Source: Novilysobacter_A longmucuonensis (GTDB lineage Bacteria > Pseudomonadota > Gammaproteobacteria > Xanthomonadales > Xanthomonadaceae). From it: a stretch of 64,000 nucleotides of DNA. Positions 26,591 through 35,480 of this stretch are shown here, piece by piece. Position numbers and translations under genes: made by a program. The stretch spans positions 68,000 to 131,999 of the forward strand of contig NZ_JBJMAW010000009.1 in assembly GCF_046600735.1 (NCBI RefSeq), written 5' to 3'. Under the pieces are notes generated by a model. It saw only the letters and a program-made list of their open reading frames with translations, had not been told where the DNA came from and did not search any database. Within the stretch, counting starts at the first letter, position 1. Each line of letters begins with the position of its first letter.

Positions 26591-27733
26591 ATGGAATTGA
26601 TCTGGGCCACTGAAGATCTCCGGCTGGCTGGGATGTCCTACAAGGGTCTTCCGATCCTGTTGGACAAGGACATGGCAAGCGTTGAGCCAGCGAACCGGTT
26701 CTTGAGATACCAGCTTGTTCATCGAGGAAGAGTGGCCAGCGTTAAGTCGTGGAAAACGTTTGGACAGCACGTCTACGACTTCTTCTCATTTCTAGAAGCC
26801 AACGATCTACGCTGGGACGAGAGGCGAGGTCTCGAAGGGGAAAGCCAACTTGCTGCCTATCGCGACTACTGTTTGCGCATATGTAGGCTAAAGCCAAGAA
26901 CAATCAATCAACGGCTAGGGACCATCGTTAGGTTCTACGAATACGCCTATCGGCAGAACTGGATCGCTTTTTTACCCTACGAAATGGAAACCGTTGGCCG
27001 TGGTCGAGATACGAGCCTGCTCGAGCATCTAACGCCATTCAGAAAGGGGACTAGGTCTGCGGACGTCATGCTTCGCGCGCAACGCCCTGAGGTGAAATAC
27101 CTTTCTCGCGACCAGCTAAGGCTATTGCTAGCCTCAATACATAACGACACGCACAAGCTTATGGTGCGGATGGGACTTCAAGTCGGTTTGCGGCGGGAAG
27201 AAATAGCCACCTTCCCCACAGCTTATATAGCAAAGGCGCGTCAGCGCGCAGGCCGCACGGGAATGATTAAAATTCGGCTCGTGCCGACTGACGGTAATGG
27301 GCTGAAAACCAAGGGAAATCGCGAACGCTCTGTGTTCTTTCCTGCGGGACTCGTCGATGATCTATGGGACTACATTGTGCATCAGCGGGCTCAACTGTTG
27401 AGGCATTCAGAGTCCGAGCCAAGCCAGCTATTTCTTACATCGCTAGGGACGCCGTGGGCGAATGATGGAAAAGGATTCCTAAGAGTACTTAGAGACATTG
27501 GCAACAAAATCAACGTTAGTGTTCACCCACATCTCCTGCGACATACCTACGCAACTTATACATTGGCGGCGCTGCAGACCAAGCGCATCGGGATAGACCC
27601 GCTTGTATTTATACAAAGGCAGCTCGGGCATGCATCCATATCGACGACTCTTTGTTATGCGCATATCGCCAGCGAACTTGTCCTAACTGCCGTCACTGCA
27701 TACGACGATGAAGTTACGGAGTGGAGCAGATGA
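26591..27733 (+). CDS. Tyrosine recombinase 1 of the trio (TnpA-like)
   Basis: 380 residues. All catalytic residues are visible: Arg in GLRREEI near 201, HLLRHTYATY near 314-323, LGHASISTTLCYAHI with His near 341 and the nucleophile Tyr near 350. An N-terminal SAM-like core-binding domain precedes (about 40-140). It opens an operon in which the next gene starts within its stop codon (ATGA). Likely performs strand exchange at the radC att site together with its two neighbours. Confidence 0.92.
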   Translation: MELIWATEDLRLAGMSYKGLPILLDKDMASVEPANRFLRYQLVHRGRVASVKSWKTFGQHVYDFFSFLEANDLRWDERRGLEGESQLAAYRDYCLRICRLKPRTINQRLGTIVRFYEYAYRQNWIAFLPYEMETVGRGRDTSLLEHLTPFRKGTRSADVMLRAQRPEVKYLSRDQLRLLLASIHNDTHKLMVRMGLQVGLRREEIATFPTAYIAKARQRAGRTGMIKIRLVPTDGNGLKTKGNRERSVFFPAGLVDDLWDYIVHQRAQLLRHSESEPSQLFLTSLGTPWANDGKGFLRVLRDIGNKINVSVHPHLLRHTYATYTLAALQTKRIGIDPLVFIQRQLGHASISTTLCYAHIASELVLTAVTAYDDEVTEWSR

Positions 27734-29355
27734 GCGCTAGACGAAAGAATTTCGTCGTCAGTGAGCTAGCGCCAACTACTGAACAAAAGTGCACAAATGC
27801 GGAGTCGACGCTCCCCCTTCTACACGGCAGCACAATCGTAAGATTCCCGCCAAGTCCGTTGCCCTCACGCAAATTCGATTTCGGCCCATTCTATGGGACT
27901 GGAGCTGATGAGGTGACATCTGCAATTCAGCACCAAGTCTGTCGCTTCCTTGAAGGCAAAGACCGGCAACTAGAGATCCCTAGCATCATCACAATCTGCC
28001 GTTTGGGAGCGCGCTCATTTCTGTCTTTTCTCAGGACTGAAGCGGTTTGGCGCGGAAGATCGGTCGTTCTGACCGATATAGATCGTTCGATGATTAATCG
28101 GTACTTGGCATATATTCGGATTGAGAAAGCCAGTCTTTCAGGTCGGCGCAGAACTTACAGCACCGTCAAGTCTGTAATACTATCGCTGAGTGCGCGAGGA
28201 CTAGTGGAGGGGCGTGCACTATTTCCGGATAACCCTTTTCCTCGAACAAGAGGACAGGGACACTCGGCCAAGGGCTATTCGCCGATGGAGCGGCAGTCAA
28301 TAGCACGGGCGTTGAGGGAGGCGATAGCTCCGTTATTCCAAGTAGGGTGCGGGGAGCCCTCCAGGCGAATGCTTGTGTACTGCCTGCTTAGCGTGGCATT
28401 ACGGACTGGTCGCAACCTTTCACCTCTCCTGGATTTGGATGTTGATTGCTTGCGTCCGCATTTTAAAGAGGGCATGAAACTTCTCGTTGTGACAAAGCGT
28501 AGAAGTGCAATTGAATCAAGCATCGCTGTTCGAGGTCGCGAGACGGCTGATTCGATTGTTGGTGTGATGCCAAGCACTGTTCGCCTGATACAGCGTGTCA
28601 CGGAGCTTTCCGAGGCGTATCGAAATGAAGCCCCCGAAGCAATTCGTAACAAGCTATGGTTGTTTCGCTACCGGGGGAAGGTCAGATGTTTAAACCCCTC
28701 ACATCTAACAGTGCCCGCGCGCGAGCTTTCGGCTCGTTTCCATCTAGTTAACGATGAGGGTGCCTTGCTGAGAGTGAATACTGCGCGGATGCGAAAGACA
28801 TTCGCAAATCGCGTGTTTGAGATCACCGAAGGAGACCTTCACGCTACGGCCTCAGCAGCGGGGCACACACCGAGCGTCGCAGATGATCATTATCTCGCCC
28901 CAGATCGACAATCCGAAAGGAATTGGAGATTCATGGGTGAGATGCTCGCAAGTGAGCTCAATGACGGAAAAGTCGGAAGCGGATCGGAGCCCACGCCAGT
29001 GGGTCGTTGCCGTGACAACACGTATGGCGAGTACGCGCCGAAGAGCGGCGCTCACTGCACAAACTTCCTCCGGTGCATGCGATGCCGATCATACGTAGTC
29101 ACGGCAGAAGATTTGCATAAGCTGTTTAGTTTTTATTGGCTTTTGGTCAGCGAGCGAAAGCAAGTAAGTAGCCGCCAATGGTCGCGTCACTACGGCTCGA
29201 TTGTCCGAGCAATTGACCGGGACATTGCCGAGAGAGGGGTGACATTGAAGCTCTTCTCTCAATCCGAAGTTGATTCCGCCCGAAAACAGGCGTTGGATCA
29301 TCCACACCCCTATTGGTCGGAAAGAGGGAGTTTGTTGATGGAGACGTTAGGATAA
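27730..29355 (+). CDS. Tyrosine recombinase 2 of the trio (TnpB-like)
   Basis: 541 residues from the ATG at 27730, overlapping the previous stop by 4 bases. Recombinase motifs are ALRTGRNLSPLL, TARMRKTFANRV (Arg kept, preceding His replaced by Met) and SAAGHTPSVADDHYL for His/Tyr. A Cys-rich segment follows (CTNFLRCMRCRSYV), a feature of the long recombinases of this type that could bind zinc. The last base of the stop codon is the first of the next start. Confidence 0.88.
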   Translation: MSARRKNFVVSELAPTTEQKCTNAESTLPLLHGSTIVRFPPSPLPSRKFDFGPFYGTGADEVTSAIQHQVCRFLEGKDRQLEIPSIITICRLGARSFLSFLRTEAVWRGRSVVLTDIDRSMINRYLAYIRIEKASLSGRRRTYSTVKSVILSLSARGLVEGRALFPDNPFPRTRGQGHSAKGYSPMERQSIARALREAIAPLFQVGCGEPSRRMLVYCLLSVALRTGRNLSPLLDLDVDCLRPHFKEGMKLLVVTKRRSAIESSIAVRGRETADSIVGVMPSTVRLIQRVTELSEAYRNEAPEAIRNKLWLFRYRGKVRCLNPSHLTVPARELSARFHLVNDEGALLRVNTARMRKTFANRVFEITEGDLHATASAAGHTPSVADDHYLAPDRQSERNWRFMGEMLASELNDGKVGSGSEPTPVGRCRDNTYGEYAPKSGAHCTNFLRCMRCRSYVVTAEDLHKLFSFYWLLVSERKQVSSRQWSRHYGSIVRAIDRDIAERGVTLKLFSQSEVDSARKQALDHPHPYWSERGSLLMETLG

Positions 29356-31184
29356 TGAAAGAGTCTCGACAGACCTACGCCCACGAGCTCGAAGAGAGCG
29401 AGAGGGCGAGACTTATTGTGAGCGCTGTAGAACTTGAGGGAAGAATGCAGGCGGTCAGCCGCTATCGCGACCCGGTTTGGACTTTGGTGGGAGGGCCCAC
29501 GAACGTGTCGATGTGCCGTCGCAAACTTGACTTTGGCAACGTGCCGGACTGCTACAGAGAGTCCTTCAAAGCAATTCTATACACGTACCAAAGTGAGGGC
29601 AGACGGAACCGTCCATGCCCCGGCGATGCCTTTCTCACGCATGTCTTCATGTGCGCATTACCATTTTTTCGCTATTTGGTTGCAATAGGCGTGAAGAGCC
29701 TTGGTAGCGTTACACCCGTAGCTTGCGCGGGCTACGTCAATGCGTGCCGTAAGGAGACTACAAAGCAGGGGAAGCCATTGCAGCCGGGGTCGATACAACT
29801 TCGATTTCTGACGGTAGAGATTATTTACGATCTAAGTCAGCGTGGGAGCGATCCGATGCCAACGCATCCGTGGCCCGATTCTTCTGCGCAGATACTTGCG
29901 GGCGTCGTGGGGAAGAATTCGAGGGCTCTGGCTGAGGCCAAAACTGCGGTCATTCCAGATAAATTTTTCGTTTCAGCATTTCAAGCCGCCTCCAGGTTGT
30001 TGGAGGCAGCTGATGAGTTGCTTCTATTGCGTGACACTTGGGCGGGACTCATCAAAGAGTCGCCTGACGAATACACGTCCGCCACCCGTACGAAATATCT
30101 TGCCACACAAGGTTGGCGGCGTGGCGGAGCGCGCGGACTCCAGAACGCCTTGGTGGACCTCCGAACAGCTTGCTACATCGTAATTGCTTCTCTCTCGGGG
30201 TGCCGAAACCATGAGCTCGCATATCTTGAGCGCGGCGCAACATACAGCACCGTAAAAGATGGAGAAAGATACTGGTGGATGCGTTCGCGCTCTTCAAAGA
30301 CTTACGTCGGAGCATGCGAGTGGATGATTCCCGTGGCAGCCGTTAAAGCGATAAGAATTCTGGAGCGCTGGGCCGCCCCCTATCAGGCGGAGCTGCGCCA
30401 AACAATTGAAGATCTACGTAACGAAGATCCGTTGAATCCGGTCATCGCGGAGGCAGAACGCCACGTCAACGCGCTGTTTTTGGGCAAGCACAACGGCGGG
30501 ACGCCCCGTACGATCGACGTTGCGACGTGGAAATATTTGTTTGATGTTTTTGGAAAGAGGCAGGGAATAGAGTGGGAATTCAAAAGTCATCAGTTTCGGC
30601 GAACGTTCGCAGTCTACGCTGCGCGCAGTAAGTTTGGAGATCTCAGATACCTAAAGAGCCATTTCAAGCATTGGTCGATGGATATGTCATTAATGTATGC
30701 TCTTAATGATCTTCAGGAAACCGATCTTCTTACGGATGTCGCTGGCGAGGTTGAAGATATTCAAACGGAGTTGCTCGATTCATGGATGAGCCCAGGGACG
30801 CAACTCGCTGGAAGGGGCGGCAGGAACATAGTGCGATTCCGTGATGCCCATCCAATTCCTCTTTATAAAAGTCAATCCGAGATGGTAAAAAGCATCTCAA
30901 AAGGGGTGCATATTCGCAGCAACGGTCACGCATGGTGCACAGCAGACGCGGGATCGGAGTGTGTGGGCAATGGGGGATTGGATCGGTCCCGCTGCTCCGA
31001 ATGTGTTCACGGTGTAATTGGAGCAGAGCATCTCTCCTTCTATGAAAGGATGAGACAAGAACTCCGCGGGTTGTTAGACCTCGATGACATTGGAGAACCT
31101 GGGAAGGCTAGGGTACAAAGAGACTTGGCTAGATGCGAACAAGTCATCTGCGACTTAGGCAAGGGGGGCGCCACAGATGACTGA
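29355..31184 (+). CDS. Tyrosine recombinase 3 of the trio
   Basis: 609 residues from the ATG at 29355 (TAATG overlap with gene 2). Motifs: SGCRNHELAYL with the first Arg, KSHQFRRTFAVYAAR with His-x-x-Arg, and HFKHWSMDMSLMYAL with His and Tyr, all catalytic positions. The C-terminal part has a Cys/His-containing stretch (HAWCTADAGSECVGN, then CSECVHG), likely a zinc finger. It needs the other two recombinases in characterised relatives. Confidence 0.88.
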   Translation: MKESRQTYAHELEESERARLIVSAVELEGRMQAVSRYRDPVWTLVGGPTNVSMCRRKLDFGNVPDCYRESFKAILYTYQSEGRRNRPCPGDAFLTHVFMCALPFFRYLVAIGVKSLGSVTPVACAGYVNACRKETTKQGKPLQPGSIQLRFLTVEIIYDLSQRGSDPMPTHPWPDSSAQILAGVVGKNSRALAEAKTAVIPDKFFVSAFQAASRLLEAADELLLLRDTWAGLIKESPDEYTSATRTKYLATQGWRRGGARGLQNALVDLRTACYIVIASLSGCRNHELAYLERGATYSTVKDGERYWWMRSRSSKTYVGACEWMIPVAAVKAIRILERWAAPYQAELRQTIEDLRNEDPLNPVIAEAERHVNALFLGKHNGGTPRTIDVATWKYLFDVFGKRQGIEWEFKSHQFRRTFAVYAARSKFGDLRYLKSHFKHWSMDMSLMYALNDLQETDLLTDVAGEVEDIQTELLDSWMSPGTQLAGRGGRNIVRFRDAHPIPLYKSQSEMVKSISKGVHIRSNGHAWCTADAGSECVGNGGLDRSRCSECVHGVIGAEHLSFYERMRQELRGLLDLDDIGEPGKARVQRDLARCEQVICDLGKGGATDD

Positions 31185-31590
31185 CAAACGGCTTTCTGGG
31201 TCGGATCGGCTTCAGCAATTGTTGCTGGCAATTCGCAAGGTCGAATCTGGTCGATCCAAACAGATTGGACCGCAAAAACTATCCATTGCGGCGGTGGCTC
31301 GGGAAGCGAATGTAAGCCCCGCACTAATACACAACAGCTACCCCACCGTTGCAGCGCTGATTCGAGAGAAGCAATCTACCAACGGCCAGTCTCGCGCTAG
31401 CGCCCGGCTTGAGAAGCTGGAGCTCTACAAGTTGAGAATTCGAGAGCTTCGGGAAGAAGTTCTGGAGACTAGAAGAAAGCTCTCCCAGATTGCTTCCATA
31501 AATGAAGTTCTGGTCATCGAGAACGCCCGCCTCATAGCTTGCTTGGATAACCCCGATGTAGTGGTGCTACCTACACCAAGAAGGCGCTAG
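31177..31590 (+). CDS. Small HTH/coiled-coil accessory protein (TnpC-like)
   Basis: 137 residues, starting 8 bases inside the end of recombinase 3. The N-terminal helix-turn-helix resembles a TetR-type fold (SIAAVAREANVSPALIHNSY). A long coiled coil follows (LYKLRIRELREEVLETRRKL, then IENARLIACLD). In Tn554 the fourth small protein helps set the orientation and efficiency of transposition; the same layout suggests that role here. Confidence 0.82.
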   Translation: MTDKRLSGSDRLQQLLLAIRKVESGRSKQIGPQKLSIAAVAREANVSPALIHNSYPTVAALIREKQSTNGQSRASARLEKLELYKLRIRELREEVLETRRKLSQIASINEVLVIENARLIACLDNPDVVVLPTPRRR

Positions 31591-31700
31591 CCAACGCTAG
31601 ACATCGGCATGTGCAATAGCGCATGGTGTATGTTTAGAGGCTTGTTTGACGCGGTGACACTGGTGGATTGGCGGCCCAGTATCGCTGAACTAGGGATGGA

Positions 31701-32102
31701 ATGATGCGCGATTATTCAGCTCTCGATGCCGAAGCCCTAATAGCAATTTCCGATCCGATTGACTGGGCCTATACGGTCTTGAACAAGGCAATCGCTCAGT
31801 ACGATCCATACCCGGAATGGGTAATAGCTATGCAAGAGCGCGTGGAACGGATGGATGCCGCCGCGCTGACTGCGGTTCGCGAAGCCTTGGGAGGAAAAGT
31901 ACCCGTTGACACCCTTGGCTATGACGGCCACGAACTGTTCTACGATTTCTTTCCGTACGTCGGGCCGCATCCCGAGGCGAATAAATTCTACGCCGCGATG
32001 CGCGAGCTCGGCGGAGATGTAAGGCATGAGAAGAGCCGAATGGCGCTCAGTCCGCCAGAGGGTAAGGCGGAAGTTGTCAAAGACTCCGCGGCGGACGAAT
32101 AG
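31701..32102 (+). CDS. Hypothetical protein
   Basis: 133 residues, acidic, no signal peptide or membrane helix; contains a GHELFYDFFPYVGPHPEANK stretch. I do not recognise the family. It follows the recombinase operon by about 110 bases and is the first cargo gene. Two ATG codons in tandem open it; the first at 31701 is used here. Confidence 0.55.
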   Translation: MMRDYSALDAEALIAISDPIDWAYTVLNKAIAQYDPYPEWVIAMQERVERMDAAALTAVREALGGKVPVDTLGYDGHELFYDFFPYVGPHPEANKFYAAMRELGGDVRHEKSRMALSPPEGKAEVVKDSAADE

Positions 32103-32687
32103 CGATGGAAGCTGTCGTTGAGCGAGTGCTCAACAGCCACCTTTTAGCGGGCTCGCAGCGATACGCTTTCCGGGCGTCTCACCGTTTGCAGGGCAGCGAA
32201 GTATCTGAAGCTGGCTGCTACGGCACCCTGGCGCCATCCATCGTGCTGGTCGGCGCGCGCAACGAGGATCCATTGTGGCAGAACCTTGGCGCAGTCGGCT
32301 GAAACCTTGACCAGAGTCGTCATCGGGGTAACGTCGGAAATTCGCGCCGGAATGCTTCGCCTAAGAGTCGATCTTGGTAGCGTGATGCAGATCAACATTT
32401 TGTCACTACCACGGAGATGCCATGGAGCCCGTCGGCGTCCTGCTGCGCACGCACTTTTCCCTGCATCATGGACAGACGATAGCCTCCGGCGACCTCTTCG
32501 CCGGCATCGATCCTCCGCCGGCCAAGCTCATGGAAGGGTGGGACTATCCAACTGCCGTTTCTTGGGCGTGGTGCGATGGGGTTCACTTCCGCGGCTGGGC
32601 GTACCACTCCCAAGTGATCAATTAATCAGCAACACCTGCCGGGCATACACTTCCCGATGGGATCAAATGTTCAAGGTGAGCTAACGA
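32103..32687. other. Stretch without a convincing gene
   Basis: 585 bases between two cargo genes. Short frames exist on both strands (for example 65 residues from 32105, 67 from 32422 and 84 on the minus strand at 32144-32398), but none has a clear ribosome site or recognisable domain, and they overlap each other. I suspect decayed coding sequence. No hairpin or repeat of note. Confidence 0.5.
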
Positions 32688-33092
32688 ATGACTGGATACA
32701 ACACCAATTTGGCTGCCGAGTTCTATGTGCTATCGACGCTGCATCGTCTTGGTGTGGATGCAAACCTGACGCTAGGCAACAAAAAGTCGGTGGACATTGC
32801 GGTCGTCCGGGGCACCGGCGATGCCATCACGGTGGATGTCAAAGGTCTGGCCAAGGCAACGGGTTTCCCCATCGACAATGTGAAGCCAGGGACGCCACGA
32901 CATTATCTGGTGTTCGTCTGCTACATGGGGACGATCGGTGAGCCGACAGTGCCGCCGCGCAGCTGGATCGTGCCATCCACGGAACTGGAACCTTTTATCT
33001 ACAACGCACCTGGAGGCCGGCGGCTGGTTGGCGCCGGCACGCTACGCGACAAGGCACTGCGCTACCTCGAAGCATGGCACCTGATCACTTGA
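32688..33092 (+). CDS. Small PD-(D/E)XK nuclease-like protein
   Basis: 134 residues. The pattern NLAAEFYVLSTLHRLGVDA, KKSVDIAVV and ITVDVKGLAKATG puts Glu, Asp and D-x-K in the order and spacing of a PD-(D/E)XK fold, and the hydrophobic context fits the core beta strands. It may be an endonuclease or a fold relative without activity. No partner gene is tightly linked, so it could be a lone defence nuclease, a Holliday-type resolvase or a decayed R-M subunit. Confidence 0.65.
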   Translation: MTGYNTNLAAEFYVLSTLHRLGVDANLTLGNKKSVDIAVVRGTGDAITVDVKGLAKATGFPIDNVKPGTPRHYLVFVCYMGTIGEPTVPPRSWIVPSTELEPFIYNAPGGRRLVGAGTLRDKALRYLEAWHLIT

Positions 33093-33310
33093 TGTGACGG
33101 ATCCTGGGCGAGTCGCACGTCATGGGCCCTCCATCAGCGCCCTTGGTAGAAGCAGACGTTGCGGAACTGGGCGCTGTCCGGATCTTTTAGCCTGGATGAA
33201 GCCGCTCTTGCGTCGCTCCATCCACATCAGCTCGCGGATCTCTTGGTCGGCTGTGGTCGCTGTTCCTGGATTGGCTATGGACATGTCTTCGCTACCCGAC
33301 AGCCCCCTAC
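33093..33310. other. Spacer before convergent ShosT gene
   Basis: About 218 bases between convergent genes. Only short frames on either strand with no family resemblance. No clear hairpin with a T run; nothing further seen. Confidence 0.45.
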
Positions 33311-34540
33311 TTAGCTCCACGACCATGAACTGTATGCATTAAACACCTGCGACAGTTCGTGCGGGGCCTTTCCATCGACTATCCCGGAGTGATAGGAATG
33401 CTGGATTGATGACGGCTCTTTACCGATCGAATTTGCTTGGTATGGCTTGATTCTAGGCGCTGCTGCTAGTTCCCAGTAGGACGTATTGATAGTTCGCAAC
33501 CAAGTAAAAAGCCTAGCTTCGCCCCCCGCCGCTTCGATGTAGGCACGGGCAGACTCCAAGCTGCGACCTGAAGTGCAGATGTCGTCAACGACCAGCACAA
33601 CCTTATCCCGAAGATTGATCGCACCTTTGTTCGGGGCAGCCGCAAAGTTTTTATGTGGATGCTGGTTTAGCTGTATCGACTGAATTTGGTTAACGAATGT
33701 TCGCTGGGCGGCCTTGATGGGCTGGCTTTTAGCGGCAGATGTGTGGCGAATTAACAGGTCATGGTAAAAACTCATGCGAAGGCACTTGCCTAAGCGCATC
33801 AGTGCCGCCTGCAGACTGTCATCGCTGGGAGTTGCCGCCGACGCACTGTGCCCCGGGTACGTGCAGATATATTTCACCCCAATCAACAGGCCGCTAAAAT
33901 ACAGTGTTGAAATTGTGAGATAGAACCAAAATTCCGGATGCCCGTAGCCAAACTTGGCAGCTTGCTTGGCATCCTCGCCAAACAGAGCATAAGCGTCAAT
34001 CATTGTCGAAAACGGCCCCGCAGAATGATAAATCAGCCCGCCATTATTTAGGGCGAAGAAAAGCGGGTGTTTTCTCATCGCAAACACAAAACAAAAGCGC
34101 GCCAGCTCGCTGACGGTCTTCACCGCAAACCCATAGCTTGATAATTGGCCATACCAATCCGCCCGAATATGAAGCAAATTGTTATTGACACCCGCCCGCA
34201 TATCCTCGTCAGTTCCGCCGAGTAAAATGGTCTCATGCTTTTGCACGCCATACTGGTTCAGCACGGGCACCACAGAATCGGCAAGGCGCCGGGACGGTTT
34301 TCCATCCTCGTGCGCACCGTGGGCCGCGATCTTGACCCCGGCCAGTTCTGAAAAGTATTCGTGCAAACTCGTTGTCTTGTTGTAGGTCCACTTTCGATTG
34401 GACCACAGAGCAACGTGCACTCCATTTTCGGTCAACTGCTTAGCCAGCTTCGCCAACTGTTTTAGGACAGCCTTGTCCACCTTGTTGTCTTCATTGGCAA
34501 TGGTTCCAGACACGCTGATCAGCAACAACTTCAGGCTCAT
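33311..34540 (-). CDS. HAD-like / phosphoribosyltransferase protein (ShosT-like)
   Basis: 409 residues. C-terminal half: a type I PRTase with the PRPP loop KVVLVVDDICTSGRSLESAR near 318-333. N-terminal half: a HAD-like fold with VALWSNRKW for motif II, but motif I reads LLLISVSGTIANED, so both Asp residues of the usual DxDGT are Ser. ShosT, the toxin partner of the DprA-like ShosA, has a PRTase plus a pyrophosphatase-type domain. The start overlaps the stop of the DprA-like gene by 4 bases (ATGA). The missing Asp residues suggest the phosphatase part is not catalytic here. Confidence 0.8.
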   Translation of the reverse strand: MSLKLLLISVSGTIANEDNKVDKAVLKQLAKLAKQLTENGVHVALWSNRKWTYNKTTSLHEYFSELAGVKIAAHGAHEDGKPSRRLADSVVPVLNQYGVQKHETILLGGTDEDMRAGVNNNLLHIRADWYGQLSSYGFAVKTVSELARFCFVFAMRKHPLFFALNNGGLIYHSAGPFSTMIDAYALFGEDAKQAAKFGYGHPEFWFYLTISTLYFSGLLIGVKYICTYPGHSASAATPSDDSLQAALMRLGKCLRMSFYHDLLIRHTSAAKSQPIKAAQRTFVNQIQSIQLNQHPHKNFAAAPNKGAINLRDKVVLVVDDICTSGRSLESARAYIEAAGGEARLFTWLRTINTSYWELAAAPRIKPYQANSIGKEPSSIQHSYHSGIVDGKAPHELSQVFNAYSSWSWS

Positions 34541-35475
34541 GATCCACCCCCAAACAGATCCGTCTGTTGAGCTTTACTGACAACGGATATAGATACAGCT
34601 TGACGGACAGACTCCAAAAATTCCTGATGCTGCCGCGGAACCACGAAGGAGGCATCAGCCACTCCGTGATCGGGATGGTTCGGGACACCTTCGACCATCA
34701 GGTTCAGCGACGGCCGCCCTAACGCCTTCGCGAAGCGGATTGTATGGGCAGTGCCAGAGCTACGCCGCCATTCGGGGGCAATTACGCAACGCGAAAGCGC
34801 AGCCTGAAGGCGGTTGCGCATAACAAAGTTTTGCCCCGTTGGTTCTGAATACGGCATGTATTCGGATAGCAGCAAGCCCCCGCTCTCAACAATGTCATCT
34901 GCAAGCCGAATATTGCTCGATGGGTACGGCCTAAGGATTCCGGTCCCAAGGACAGAAATTGTGGGAACACGCAAAACGAGCGCCCATTCGTGGGCCACCG
35001 AGTCGATACCCTTTGCCAAGCCGCTGACCACGGGAAGTCCATCCTGGGCCGAAACCGAAACGGCAAACTTGGTTAAAAAATCACCTACAACAGTTGGCGA
35101 TCGCGTGCCGACGACGGCCACGCTGTCAGCAGACAGTAGGTCAATATTTCCTCGGCAGAACACCCATAACGGACGAGTTTCATGAGGCAGATCAAGGAAG
35201 CGAGCCGGGTAGAGTGGGTCGCCATGACAGATCAGATGAACATCAGACGCTCGCAAGTGAGAAATAAGTTTCTCACCAAGATCCATTAGCTTCTCTTCGA
35301 GGTTGGTCCTCGAATGACTTTTCAGAGAATCATGGAGAAGCGGATCCAACTCCCCACTAGCAATCTTATATGCGGCTTCCGGGACTCCGCCTAGCTCACG
35401 CAGAGTCTTGAAGCCCACACCTTTTATTTGGCTTAGTCCCAAAAATAGCGTGGCGTTCTTATCGTATGAAGGCAT
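34537..35475 (-). CDS. DprA-like protein (ShosA-like antitoxin)
   Basis: 312 residues. Rossmann-like DprA core with SVAVVGTRSPTVVGDFLTKF, LPVVSGLAKGIDSVAHEWAL and ISVLGTGILRPYPSSN. An HhH-like start (LSQIKGVGFKTLRELGG) precedes it and no C-terminal winged helix is clear. DprA normally loads RecA on incoming ssDNA; the DprA-like partner of ShosT counteracts the toxin. It begins 5 bases downstream of the restriction subunit's stop, so it appears to be in the same transcript as the type III R-M genes. It could also be a stray DprA paralogue, but the PRTase neighbour argues for ShosTA. Confidence 0.82.
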   Translation of the reverse strand: MPSYDKNATLFLGLSQIKGVGFKTLRELGGVPEAAYKIASGELDPLLHDSLKSHSRTNLEEKLMDLGEKLISHLRASDVHLICHGDPLYPARFLDLPHETRPLWVFCRGNIDLLSADSVAVVGTRSPTVVGDFLTKFAVSVSAQDGLPVVSGLAKGIDSVAHEWALVLRVPTISVLGTGILRPYPSSNIRLADDIVESGGLLLSEYMPYSEPTGQNFVMRNRLQAALSRCVIAPEWRRSSGTAHTIRFAKALGRPSLNLMVEGVPNHPDHGVADASFVVPRQHQEFLESVRQAVSISVVSKAQQTDLFGGGS

Positions 35476-35480
35476 GGGTA

